A stretch of 49,686 nucleotides of DNA. Origin: an uncultured Bacteroidales bacterium (lineage in GTDB: Bacteria > Bacteroidota > Bacteroidia > Bacteroidales > FEN-979). A model generated the notes under the pieces. It did not search any database. It worked only from the letters and a program-made list of their open reading frames with translations, and was not told the origin of the DNA. This document shows, one piece after another, positions 15,639-24,668 of the stretch; positions within the stretch are counted from its first letter, which is position 1, and each line of letters starts with the position of its first letter. The stretch covers positions 1-49,686 of the forward strand of contig CAIYUC010000225.1 in the NCBI GenBank assembly GCA_903929315.1. The letters run 5' to 3'. The position numbers were made by a program, and so were the translations under genes.

Positions 15639-17243
15639 ATGACTGGATATAAGGAGACACCGAGGCAAAAGATGATTGCAATGTTGTATCTTGTCCTTAC
15701 TGCATTACTTGCTCTGAACGTCTCGAAACAAATCCTTGACGCTTTTCTTGTGGTCAATGAAAGTATGGAAACAACCAATGAGAATTTCTCAAAAAAACTG
15801 GATATTACCATTAGTGAGTTCAAAGCACAGTACCTGATAAACCCGAATAAAGTAGGCCCATATTGGCAAAAAGCGCAAGCCGTGCATAATCTTTCCCAGG
15901 CTCTTCTAAAATATGTGGATAGTGTGAAATATACGGTCATAAAGACTACCGAACGCCTCGAGACTATGCAGGAAGCGAAGACCATAAAATTACGGGAAGT
16001 AAAAAGTAAAGACAATTATGACAGGACAACCCGTTACTTTATCGGCAGTTCAGAAGACGGATCTGCCGGAGAATCCCATATTTTAAGGGAAAGACTTGAA
16101 CAGTATAAAAAACAAATTCTCGAACTTGTCGATCCTAAATACAGAAATTCAATGAAAATAGGATTGGATACGAAAGGACCATTCTATGCTGCAGGGGGTG
16201 AGAAACAAAATTGGGAGATGCATAATTTTTACCGTACTATTCTTGCAGCGGATGTTACCATCCTCAATAAGATCAAAGCTGAAATATACAACGCCGAATT
16301 TGATATCTCTACCTACCTTCTTGCAGCCATCTCTGCGAAAGACTGGAAATTTGATGTGATCAGGGCAAAGGTAATCCCTAAAAGCAGTTATGTTTTCACA
16401 GGCGAAGATTACCAGGCGGAAATTCTTGTGGCAGCTTATGATACCAAAGGAAATCCGGATGTGAGATATGTCATGGGTTCCGATTCACTGTATGAAGGGA
16501 ATTTTAAAAATGCCACACGAATCGAAGGGTCCAACGGTACTGTTACCCTGAAACTGTCCAGTGGAACTGCGGAAGGCCTGAAGAAGTTTGCCGGGATAAT
16601 CAAGATTGTCAGCCCGCTTGGGGATACAATGACATATCATTTCAAGGATGACTTTATCGTGGCAAAACCAGGTATAACTGTCTCACCATCCAAAATGAAT
16701 GTATTCTATGTGGGCGTAGAAAATCCGGTCGACATTTCAGTCCCCGGAAGCCCGGAAAAAGTCATTCCCATCATTTCGATTGGAAAGATAAGACCCGAAG
16801 GGAAAAACTGGATCGTATATGATCTTCCAAAAGGAACAAGAGAAGCCGTAGTGAATGTAAGCGCTGTTTTCTCGGGTAAAACTAAGTCTATGGGCAATTC
16901 AACGTTCAGACTTAAAACAGTCCCTGACCCTATTGCACAAATCGCGGGAGTTCATGAAGGGGTGGTGAACCGTAGCCTTCTGTTGGCCAGTCCATATATT
17001 ATTCCTACCATGCCACCCGGATTTGACTTTGACCTTAAATATGTTGTTACTGGCTTTACTTTCGTTACTGATTATAATGGGGATATAATGGAAGTGAAAG
17101 TCGCAGGGAACAGATTGACACAGGATATTGTTAAACTGGTCACCACTGCAAAGAAAAATAAACGTGTATGGTTTGAAGCGATTTCAGTCAGAGGACCTGA
17201 CGGTGATCGTACCATTGCAGGTATTAACTTAAAAGTGCAATAA
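15639..17243 (+). CDS. gldM: T9SS motor protein GldM (PorM)
   Basis: The 534-residue protein opens with TGYKETPRQKMIAMLYLVLT, the family's signature single membrane helix (about residues 10-30) that sits inside the GldL pentamer. The rest is a periplasmic shaft: a helical D1 domain to about 225, then three beta-sandwich domains with Gly-rich turns to the end. GldM carries torque or conformational change from the GldL motor to the GldK/N ring. Length and order (between gldL and gldN) are canonical; gldN starts 23 bp downstream after an AGGAGG-like sequence (taggaggttaaatg). Confidence 0.96.
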   Translation: MTGYKETPRQKMIAMLYLVLTALLALNVSKQILDAFLVVNESMETTNENFSKKLDITISEFKAQYLINPNKVGPYWQKAQAVHNLSQALLKYVDSVKYTVIKTTERLETMQEAKTIKLREVKSKDNYDRTTRYFIGSSEDGSAGESHILRERLEQYKKQILELVDPKYRNSMKIGLDTKGPFYAAGGEKQNWEMHNFYRTILAADVTILNKIKAEIYNAEFDISTYLLAAISAKDWKFDVIRAKVIPKSSYVFTGEDYQAEILVAAYDTKGNPDVRYVMGSDSLYEGNFKNATRIEGSNGTVTLKLSSGTAEGLKKFAGIIKIVSPLGDTMTYHFKDDFIVAKPGITVSPSKMNVFYVGVENPVDISVPGSPEKVIPIISIGKIRPEGKNWIVYDLPKGTREAVVNVSAVFSGKTKSMGNSTFRLKTVPDPIAQIAGVHEGVVNRSLLLASPYIIPTMPPGFDFDLKYVVTGFTFVTDYNGDIMEVKVAGNRLTQDIVKLVTTAKKNKRVWFEAISVRGPDGDRTIAGINLKVQ

Positions 17244-17266
17244 CATCATCATTATTAGGAGGTTAA

Positions 17267-18121
17267 ATGAAAAAAGCAATCTTCTTGGTTTTTGTACCGG
17301 TTCTTCTTTTTGGTATAAAACTGAATTCCAAAGCACAGGTTCTTGAAGGACCTCCCAGGGATGGCGTATATGATAAAACTGCCATTACCCAGATGCTGCC
17401 AATCCCTTATTCTCCTCTGAGAGAAGCGGATGTTATATGGTCAAAACGACTATGGAGAGTCATCGATATGCGGGAAAAAATAAATCAACCGTTTTATTTC
17501 CCCATGACCCCTCAGAATGGGTGGAGAAGTTTTATTCAAATTATCATCGATGCAATGAAAGAAGGAACCATTCAAGCCTATTCTGAATTATCCGATCAAT
17601 TCCTTTACCCTATTTCCTATAAAGAATTAATGGATAAAATGGAAACGACGAAAAAGGTTACCCTGAAAAGACCCGATAATCCCGATATGGAATTTGACAC
17701 TGTCATTACACAGCATTTCAATCCTTCCGATGTTTATAAAATCAGGCTAAAGGAAGATTATTTCTTTGACAGACAAAGATCCGTAATGGAAGTCAGAATA
17801 TTGGGTATTTGTCCTATGGTCAACAGTTATGATGAAAAAGGAGATTATCGTGGAGATAAACCTTTATTCTGGATCTATTTCCCGGAATGCAGAAATGTAC
17901 TTGCAAAAAATGAACAATTCAACCTTCACAACGGATCTGCAGCCAGACTTTCATATGATGATGTTTTCATGAAGAGAATGTTCAACAGCTATGTTTACAA
18001 GGAGGAGAATGTTTATGACAGGACTATCAATGAATATGCTGCAGGCGTCGATGCCTTGATGGAATCCGAAAGAGCTAAAAACAGCCTCCTTGAGTTTGAG
18101 GAAAGCCTCTGGGAATATTAA
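17267..18121 (+). CDS. gldN: T9SS periplasmic ring protein GldN (PorN)
   Basis: The 284-residue protein has a signal peptide (KKAIFLVFVPVLLFGIKLNSKAQ cut after about residue 24) and the GldN core: DVIWSKRLWRVIDMREKINQ, then the GIQAYSEL-like stretch TIQAYSELSDQF, then EVRILGICPM and FWIYFPECR. GldN/PorN binds GldK in the outer-membrane-associated ring and contacts GldM. A strong Shine-Dalgarno-like aggagg lies 5 bases before the ATG, rare for this phylum and possibly a sign of a high translation rate. A terminator hairpin directly follows, closing the T9SS operon. Confidence 0.95.
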   Translation: MKKAIFLVFVPVLLFGIKLNSKAQVLEGPPRDGVYDKTAITQMLPIPYSPLREADVIWSKRLWRVIDMREKINQPFYFPMTPQNGWRSFIQIIIDAMKEGTIQAYSELSDQFLYPISYKELMDKMETTKKVTLKRPDNPDMEFDTVITQHFNPSDVYKIRLKEDYFFDRQRSVMEVRILGICPMVNSYDEKGDYRGDKPLFWIYFPECRNVLAKNEQFNLHNGSAARLSYDDVFMKRMFNSYVYKEENVYDRTINEYAAGVDALMESERAKNSLLEFEESLWEY

Positions 18122-18143
18122 AAGAGATATCACTTAAACCGGT

Positions 18144-18175
18144 AAAAACTCTCCCCAAAAGGAGAGTTTTTTTTT
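18144..18175 (+). terminator. Intrinsic terminator after gldN
   Basis: The stem actctcc (18148-18154) pairs perfectly with ggagagt (18161-18167) around a ccaaaa loop, and nine T residues follow (18167-18175). A-runs upstream could make it weakly bidirectional. Confidence 0.92.
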
Positions 18176-18197
18176 CCTGCGACTTCACCGGAATTTC

Positions 18198-18205
18198 TAA
18201 TTTTG
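18198..18205 (+). promoter_or_regulatory. Candidate -7 box (TAATTTTG) for recG
   Basis: TAATTTTG is an exact TAnnTTTG match, 24 nt before the recG ATG at 18230. It overlaps the alternative TTG start at 18203, which argues that translation does not begin there. Confidence 0.5.
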
Positions 18206-18229
18206 TCCTATCTCAATGAATACTTATCG

Positions 18230-20335
18230 ATGGTCACGTCATTTTTGGAAACCCCGATCGAATATTTAAAAGGTGTTGGTCCTGCCAGGGCTGAAATGCT
18301 CAAAAAGGAATTGCAGATCTTCTCATTCGGAGAACTTCTTTCCTTTTTCCCTTTCCGCTATGTTGATCGCAGTAAAATTTATAAAATCGAGGAGATCAAG
18401 GATGATTCTTCTTATTTCCAGGTTAAAGGAACAATAACGCGGATCTCTTCTGCCGGGAGCCATAGGTTTAAAAGGTTGACCGCGACAATAACCGATGGAA
18501 CAGGTGAAATTGATCTTATCTGGTTCCAGGGAATAAATTGGGTATCAGGCCTTCTTTCAACAGGGAAAGAATACATCGTGTTCGGTAAACCTTCCTGGTT
18601 CAATGGTCGATTGAATATTGCCCATCCTGAATTGGAATCCCCCAGTGAACAACCGACCGCTTTGAGTAATGCGATCCGGCCTTTCTATCGTTCTACCGAT
18701 AATCTGAAGTCCAAAGGACTTGACAGCAAAGGAATATCCAGGATGATGAAGACCCTGCTTTTATCTGATAAGTTCACCATTCCTGAAAACCTTACGGAGG
18801 AAATTCTCGGGAATCTCAGATTAATGGGTAGGCAGGAAGCTTTTATCAACATCCATTTCCCTTCAGATCATGCAACCCTGAAAAAAGCGCAGGGAAGATT
18901 GAAATTTGAAGAACTTTTTTATATACAGCTCAGGTTGCTTCAGCAAAAGTTTATCCGATCCCACAAACTCGACGGTCATATTTTCCCGAAGGTTGGGGAT
19001 AACCTGAATAATTTTTACCATCACTACCTTTCCTTCGAATTAACAGGTGCTCAAAAAAGAGTTATCAAAGAAATTCGCAGCGATCTCAGGTCAGGTCAGC
19101 AAATGAACCGGTTACTCCAGGGGGATGTTGGAAGTGGGAAAACCCTGGTGGCTTTGATGATCATGTTGATTGCCCTGGATAATGGTTACCAGACCTGCCT
19201 GATGGCGCCGACCGAAATCCTGGCGAATCAACATTACCAAACGATTTCCGGAATGTTATCCGGACTGGGAATCAAGATGGCCCTTCTTACAGGCTCTACA
19301 CGGCAGGCTGAAAGGAAAAAAATTTTCGGTGAACTCCTTGACGGAAGCATGCAAATACTCATTGGTACCCATGCCTTGATCGAGGAAAATGTTCTATTCC
19401 GGCATTTAGGGCTGGTCGTCATTGATGAACAGCACCGTTTTGGGGTTGAACAACGTGCCAGGTTATGGGATAAAAATATCATTACTCCCCATGTCCTGGT
19501 CATGACTGCTACACCGATTCCCCGGACGCTTGCAATGACCTTGTATGGAGACCTGGAGTTTTCGGTCATTGATGAATTACCGCCGGGGCGAAAGCCAATC
19601 ATTACGCGTCATGTTTATGAGCCAAGACGCGCTGAAGTTTTTAAATTTATCCGGAAGATGATCGGGCAAGGATCCCAGGTTTATATTGTTTATCCCCTGA
19701 TCAAAGAATCGGAAACACTGGATCTGAGGAATCTTATGGAAGGCTTCGAAACCGTAAAGACGGCATTTCCTGCCCCGGAATACGCGATCAGTATGGTTCA
19801 CGGACAAATGAAACAACAGGAAAAAGATCTGGAAATGCAGCGTTTCCTGCAAAAAGAGACACAGATCATGGTGGCTACGACCGTTATAGAAGTGGGGGTC
19901 GACGTGACAAATGCAGCCGTCATGGTGATCGAAAACGCAGAACGGTTCGGACTTTCCCAATTACACCAGTTAAGAGGGAGAGTGGGCAGAGGAGGAGATC
20001 AGGCATATTGTATACTGATGACCTCTTATAAACTTACCGCAGAGGCAAAGACACGAATTGAAACTATGGTAAGTACGAATGATGGTTTTTTCATCGCTGA
20101 AAAAGACTTGCAGCTTCGCGGTCCGGGCGATCTGGAAGGAACCCAGCAAAGTGGTATCCTTAACCTGAAAATCGCAGATATTGTAAAAGATGAAAAAATT
20201 CTGAAATATGCGAGGAACATCGCTACCGATATCATCCGGGAAGACCCGGTACTTGAAAAAGAAAAGAATGAGGTTCTGTCTAGACATTTAAAAATGATGA
20301 ATAAATTCAAGGAAAATTGGGGATTAATAAGTTGA
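18230..20335 (+). CDS. recG: ATP-dependent DNA helicase RecG
   Basis: From the ATG at 18230 the protein has 701 residues. RecG reverses stalled replication forks and moves Holliday junctions. The N-terminal PIEYLKGVGPARAEML helix leads into the OB-fold wedge domain (about residues 50-150), then the SF2 helicase domains with Walker A GDVGSGKT near 298, DEQHRFGV (motif II) near 398, ATPIPRTLAM near 425 and QLRGRVGRGG near 580. Every helicase motif is intact and the length is typical. The gene follows the T9SS terminator, and the pheT promoter overlaps its stop codon. Confidence 0.97.
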   Translation: MVTSFLETPIEYLKGVGPARAEMLKKELQIFSFGELLSFFPFRYVDRSKIYKIEEIKDDSSYFQVKGTITRISSAGSHRFKRLTATITDGTGEIDLIWFQGINWVSGLLSTGKEYIVFGKPSWFNGRLNIAHPELESPSEQPTALSNAIRPFYRSTDNLKSKGLDSKGISRMMKTLLLSDKFTIPENLTEEILGNLRLMGRQEAFINIHFPSDHATLKKAQGRLKFEELFYIQLRLLQQKFIRSHKLDGHIFPKVGDNLNNFYHHYLSFELTGAQKRVIKEIRSDLRSGQQMNRLLQGDVGSGKTLVALMIMLIALDNGYQTCLMAPTEILANQHYQTISGMLSGLGIKMALLTGSTRQAERKKIFGELLDGSMQILIGTHALIEENVLFRHLGLVVIDEQHRFGVEQRARLWDKNIITPHVLVMTATPIPRTLAMTLYGDLEFSVIDELPPGRKPIITRHVYEPRRAEVFKFIRKMIGQGSQVYIVYPLIKESETLDLRNLMEGFETVKTAFPAPEYAISMVHGQMKQQEKDLEMQRFLQKETQIMVATTVIEVGVDVTNAAVMVIENAERFGLSQLHQLRGRVGRGGDQAYCILMTSYKLTAEAKTRIETMVSTNDGFFIAEKDLQLRGPGDLEGTQQSGILNLKIADIVKDEKILKYARNIATDIIREDPVLEKEKNEVLSRHLKMMNKFKENWGLIS

Positions 20336-20361
20336 CCATTTTGAATTTATCAATACTTTTG
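20332..20361 (+). promoter_or_regulatory. Promoter of pheT
   Basis: TTG (20332-20334) is followed after 19 nt by TACTTTTG (20354-20361), an exact -7 box at the expected spacing. The -33 part overlaps the recG stop codon. The predicted leader is about 20 nt. This is one of the best promoter matches in the window. Confidence 0.65.
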
Positions 20362-20384
20362 CACGCAAATAACAGAAACATAAC

Positions 20385-22892
20385 ATGAAAATTTCCCTGA
20401 ATTGGCTTAAAGACTATATAAACCTTGAGCTTGATCCGGAGAACATTGCAGAGTTGCTTACAGGTTGCGGTCTTGAAGTGGAAAGTCTGGAACGATTCCA
20501 ATCTGTTAAAGGCGGCCTTGAGGGCGTTTTCATTGGGGAGATTAAAACATGTGTAAAGCACCCGGATTCTGATCACCTGAGCCTCACAACTGTGGATATC
20601 GGCGCGGAAGGCCTCTTACATATTGTATGTGGTGCTTCAAATGTGACAACAGGTCAGAAAGTTGCTGTCGCGGTTGTTGGCTCTACCCTTTTTTTTAATG
20701 ATCAGGAAGTCAGGATCCAAAAAACTAAAATAAGGGGTGAAGTTTCCGAAGGTATGATCTGCGCTGAAGATGAATTGGGCCTTGGCGCTTCTCATGAAGG
20801 GATACTGGTGCTTGATCCGTCTGCGAAACCCGGGATGCCGGCAAAAGAATATTTTAAGGTTTACGAAGATGTTATTTTTGAGATCGGGCTCACTCCCAAC
20901 AGGTCCGATGCAATATCCCACTTTGGGATTGCAAGGGATCTGGTGGCAGTATTGAAGACATTAGCCCGGCGGGATCTTTCCGGTATCAACAATAGTTCAT
21001 TGAAGCTGCCGGATGTAAGTTCATTCAAACCGGATAATGATAAACGGCATATTGCTGTCATCATTGAAGACAGTGAAGCCTGCCCGCGGTATTCCGGGCT
21101 GACGATAACCGGAGTGACCGTACGTCAATCCCCACAGTGGCTCAAGAACAGGTTACTCGCCATAGGTTTACGACCGATCAACAACATTGTCGATATAACA
21201 AATTATGTATTGCATGAATTGGGTCAGCCGTTGCATGCATTTGATGCAGACCGGATCAAAGGAGATAAAGTCATTATCAAAAAACTTGCGAAAGGGACAA
21301 AATTTATCACACTGGATGAGATACAACGCGAACTGACCGAAAACGACCTCATGATATGCAACGCAGAGGAACCGATGGTAATTGCAGGTGTTTTTGGAGG
21401 AATTCATTCCGGTGTGAAAGAAAAAACGAAAAATATTTTTTTGGAGAGCGCTTGCTTTGATGCGCATTCTATCAGGAGAACATCGAAGTACCATGGATTA
21501 CAAACCGACGCTTCCTTCCGTTTTGAGAGAGGAGCGGATATTGATATTACAGTTTATGCATTAAAAAGAACCGCATTACTTATCAAAGAAATTGCAGGAG
21601 GTGAAATTTCTTCCGGTATCGTAGATGTCTATCCAAATCCGATCCCAGCTGAATCGGTTAAACTTTCTTTTGCCCATCTTGATCGTCTTGCGGGAAATGC
21701 AATGGACAAGGAACTGGTTAAAATGATCCTCTCTTGCCTGGGTTTGGAAATTATTGCTGAAAGTAAGACAGGATTGACCTTGCGTGTTCCTTCCTTTAAG
21801 GTGGATGTCACCCGTGAAGCCGATGTGATCGAGGAAGTACTTAGGATATATGGATATAATAATATCGAGTTTTCAGATGACGTCCATTCTTCGGTTTCTT
21901 ATTCAAAAAAACCTGATCGGGAAAAGCTTCAGAATCTTGTTTCGGATTTTCTCTCTTCCATTGGGTTCTATGAGATCATAAATAATTCTCTCACAAAGTC
22001 ATCCTACTATGGAGGAAATAATGAATTCAAACAGGAGGAGACGGTGCACATCTTCAATCCTTTAAGTCATGATCTTGATGTTTTGAGGCAAACATTGCTT
22101 TACAACGGTCTTGAGACCATTACTTATAACCAGAATCGTAAGATTTCTGATGTAAAACTTTTCGAATTCGGAAATATATACAGAAAAAGCTCAGACTTTC
22201 CTATAGAATGGTACGCAGGAACAAAAAATGCAAGTAAAGAAAATCCTTTGGATCAATACCATGAAGAAAAGCATCTCGCTTTATTTATGTCAGGGAGAAT
22301 ATCCGGAGAAAATTGGAACAGTGATGACCGCAAAGTCGATTTTTATGATCTGAAAGGAACAATAAATAGTATCCTGATGAAAACAGGATTGGATACTTCA
22401 AAGATCATGATAGACAAGGTGTCAACCGGGACTATTACTGAAGGCCTTGTTTACCGGCTGAGTGATAATTACCTGGTTACATCCGGATTAGTATCGAAAG
22501 CAGTGTTGAAAAAATTTGATTGCAGGCAGGATGTGATGTATGCTGAAATAAATTGGGATACATTGATCTCCTCCCTTCCGGTCAAAGATCTTGAGTACAT
22601 GGAATTACCAAAATTCCCTGAAGTCAAAAGAGATATTGCCCTTTTAATTGATCGTTCTGTTTCCTGGTCGGAGATTGAAAAACTGGCTTATGAAACAGAA
22701 AAGCGACTCCTAAAAAAAGTGGGGTTATTTGATGTATTTGAAGGGGAAAAAATAGAAACCGGGAAAAAATCCTATGCTGTTAGCTTTATCCTCCAGGATG
22801 AGCAAAAAACCCTTACAGATGCGGAGATAGAAAAAGTAATAAAAAAGCTGATCCGGGTATTTGAAGAAAAATTACACGCACAAATCAGATAA
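20385..22892 (+). CDS. pheT: Phenylalanine--tRNA ligase beta subunit
   Basis: At 835 residues this is the bacterial long form of PheT, which pairs with PheS as an alpha2beta2 enzyme that charges tRNA-Phe. The order is canonical: start helix MKISLNWLKDYINLELDPE, an EMAP/tRNA-binding domain (about 40-155, with HPDSDHLSLTTVDIG), the B3/B4 editing domain (about 210-380), B5 (about 405-480), a catalytic-like core and the C-terminal FDX-ACB anticodon-binding domain (about 740-835, with FPEVKRDIALLID). pheS is not in the window, so the two subunits are encoded apart. Confidence 0.97.
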   Translation: MKISLNWLKDYINLELDPENIAELLTGCGLEVESLERFQSVKGGLEGVFIGEIKTCVKHPDSDHLSLTTVDIGAEGLLHIVCGASNVTTGQKVAVAVVGSTLFFNDQEVRIQKTKIRGEVSEGMICAEDELGLGASHEGILVLDPSAKPGMPAKEYFKVYEDVIFEIGLTPNRSDAISHFGIARDLVAVLKTLARRDLSGINNSSLKLPDVSSFKPDNDKRHIAVIIEDSEACPRYSGLTITGVTVRQSPQWLKNRLLAIGLRPINNIVDITNYVLHELGQPLHAFDADRIKGDKVIIKKLAKGTKFITLDEIQRELTENDLMICNAEEPMVIAGVFGGIHSGVKEKTKNIFLESACFDAHSIRRTSKYHGLQTDASFRFERGADIDITVYALKRTALLIKEIAGGEISSGIVDVYPNPIPAESVKLSFAHLDRLAGNAMDKELVKMILSCLGLEIIAESKTGLTLRVPSFKVDVTREADVIEEVLRIYGYNNIEFSDDVHSSVSYSKKPDREKLQNLVSDFLSSIGFYEIINNSLTKSSYYGGNNEFKQEETVHIFNPLSHDLDVLRQTLLYNGLETITYNQNRKISDVKLFEFGNIYRKSSDFPIEWYAGTKNASKENPLDQYHEEKHLALFMSGRISGENWNSDDRKVDFYDLKGTINSILMKTGLDTSKIMIDKVSTGTITEGLVYRLSDNYLVTSGLVSKAVLKKFDCRQDVMYAEINWDTLISSLPVKDLEYMELPKFPEVKRDIALLIDRSVSWSEIEKLAYETEKRLLKKVGLFDVFEGEKIETGKKSYAVSFILQDEQKTLTDAEIEKVIKKLIRVFEEKLHAQIR

Positions 22893-22958
22893 AACTTACG
22901 ATTATCATTGAGATAATCGGAAATAGAACAATTTATTCATCGCTTAATTATTTATACT

Positions 22959-24614
22959 ATGCCAGCACAAGAACCTGTGAAGTATTCACTAAGTCCTTCG
23001 GGAGAGAAGTTCCAAATCCCGCAAAAGAATGAATATGGGAAAGAACTGACGAGAGTAGAATTACTCGTTAAAAAAGCCAGGAAAGAAAAGAAAGAGATCG
23101 TTGTCGTAATGGGGATGGGATTTGTAGGAGCCGTTATGGCTGCAATTGTGGCAGATACGAAAGATAAAAACGGTCGATATTCCAAATTTGTCATCGGTTG
23201 TCAGAGACCAAGCCCAAGAAGCTATTGGAAGATACCGTTGGTTAACAGGGGCGAATCTCCTGTAAAGGCAGAAGATCCTGAAGTGGATCAACTGATTAAA
23301 CGCTGTGTACTGAAGGAGAAGACCCTTATCGCCACATTTAATAGCGAGTGCCTGCAATTTGCCGATTGTGTGGTGGTGGATGTACAATGTGATTTTTCAA
23401 AGAAAGACCTGGGTAATATGAGAACAGGCTCGGCTGATATGGCTGCTTTGGAAGATACCATGCGGACCATTGGTGAAAAAATTCAACCGGGTTGTCTTGT
23501 ATTGATTGAGACTACGGTAGCTCCGGGGACTACAGAATTCATTGCCTGGCCGATCCTGAAGAAAGCATTCGCAAAAAGGGGGCTTAAACAGACTCCTTTG
23601 CTATCGCACAGTTTTGAACGGGTCATGCCGGGGAAGCAATACGTTGCCAGTATCCGTGACTTCTGGCGTGTCTGCTCGGGTTGCGATGAAGTTGCCCGGA
23701 AACGGGTCGAAAAATTCCTGCATGAAGTTTTAAATACAAAAGACTTCCCGTTGACTGTCATGGACCGGCCCATCGAATCGGAAACAACCAAGATTGTGGA
23801 AAATTCCTATCGTGCTACGATCCTTGCGTATCTCAATGAATGGAGCTTATTTGCTGAACGGAATGGTGTCGACCTGATCAAAGTTATAGCTGCCATTAAA
23901 ATGCGTCCGACGCACAATAATATGATTTTCCCGGGACCCGGAATTGGGGGATACTGCCTTCCAAAGGATGGGGGTCTGGGTTATTGGGCTTATAAGCATA
24001 TCCTTGGATTCGAGGATGGCGATAAACTTTTCCAGATCACCCCGACTGCAATCGATATCAATGATACCAGGGCCCTGCATGTAGCTGAACTGACTCGTGA
24101 TGCGTTACGTAATATGGGCAAGTACATCGCAGGATCAGAAGTGTTATTATGCGGCGCCAGTTACCGGCAGGATGTAGGGGATACCCGTTACAGCGGCAGC
24201 GAGATGGTAGTGAGAAAATTAACGGAAATGAGCGCCGAGATCCGTGTTCACGATCCTTATGTTGACCATTGGTATGAATTGGAAGACCAGGATGAATACC
24301 CTGCTCCCGGTCATTCCTGGAAACGGTTTTTCAGAAACCAGGAAAATCTGAAAAACGTTACAGTGGAGAAAGATCTTAAAAAAGCGATTAAAGGTGTTGA
24401 AGCCTTGATCCTTGCCGTTCCTCATGCACAATACCTGAAGCTTTCACCGGATGATATCGTTAAATGGGCAGGCGGGCCGATCGCAGTTATCGATGCTTTT
24501 GGTATATTGACGGATGAACAGATCCGCCGCTATTTCAAACTGAACTGCGAAGTAAAGGCACTCGGAAGAGGTCACCTGGCCAGGCTGAAGAGGGAAGTAA
24601 AGGATCACAAATAG
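22959..24614 (+). CDS. Nucleotide sugar dehydrogenase (UDP-glucose/UDP-ManNAc dehydrogenase family)
   Basis: The 551-residue protein is an NAD-dependent four-electron UDP-sugar dehydrogenase. Its Rossmann motif GMGFVGAVMA is at residues 52-61, unusually deep because of a roughly 45-residue lysine-rich N-terminal extension. ETTVAPGTTE, NSYRATILAYLNEW and the catalytic Cys in GIGGYCLPKDGG (about residue 332) are present, and a UDP-binding C-terminal domain follows. About 100 residues longer than a typical UGD/WecC, with an insert after the first strand (about 75-105) containing RPSPRSYWKIPLVN. It would supply a uronic acid for surface polysaccharide. No glycan genes adjoin it; the substrate cannot be named. 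Confidence 0.85.
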   Translation: MPAQEPVKYSLSPSGEKFQIPQKNEYGKELTRVELLVKKARKEKKEIVVVMGMGFVGAVMAAIVADTKDKNGRYSKFVIGCQRPSPRSYWKIPLVNRGESPVKAEDPEVDQLIKRCVLKEKTLIATFNSECLQFADCVVVDVQCDFSKKDLGNMRTGSADMAALEDTMRTIGEKIQPGCLVLIETTVAPGTTEFIAWPILKKAFAKRGLKQTPLLSHSFERVMPGKQYVASIRDFWRVCSGCDEVARKRVEKFLHEVLNTKDFPLTVMDRPIESETTKIVENSYRATILAYLNEWSLFAERNGVDLIKVIAAIKMRPTHNNMIFPGPGIGGYCLPKDGGLGYWAYKHILGFEDGDKLFQITPTAIDINDTRALHVAELTRDALRNMGKYIAGSEVLLCGASYRQDVGDTRYSGSEMVVRKLTEMSAEIRVHDPYVDHWYELEDQDEYPAPGHSWKRFFRNQENLKNVTVEKDLKKAIKGVEALILAVPHAQYLKLSPDDIVKWAGGPIAVIDAFGILTDEQIRRYFKLNCEVKALGRGHLARLKREVKDHK

Positions 24615-24621
24615 AAAGATG

Positions 24622-24629
24622 TAACTTTG
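24622..24629 (+). promoter_or_regulatory. Candidate -7 box (TAACTTTG) for the sigma-54 activator gene
   Basis: TAACTTTG matches TAnnTTTG exactly, 39 nt before the ATG at 24669 and just after the preceding gene's stop. No clear -33 element is visible. Confidence 0.45.
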
Positions 24630-24668
24630 CATTTCAGATAACAGAGGTAGGATAATACTTTTTTGAAA

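Noticed and set aside
18203-18229. TTG start for recG adding nine residues
   Set aside because: The codon lies inside an exact -7 promoter box, and homologues start near the ATG at 18230.
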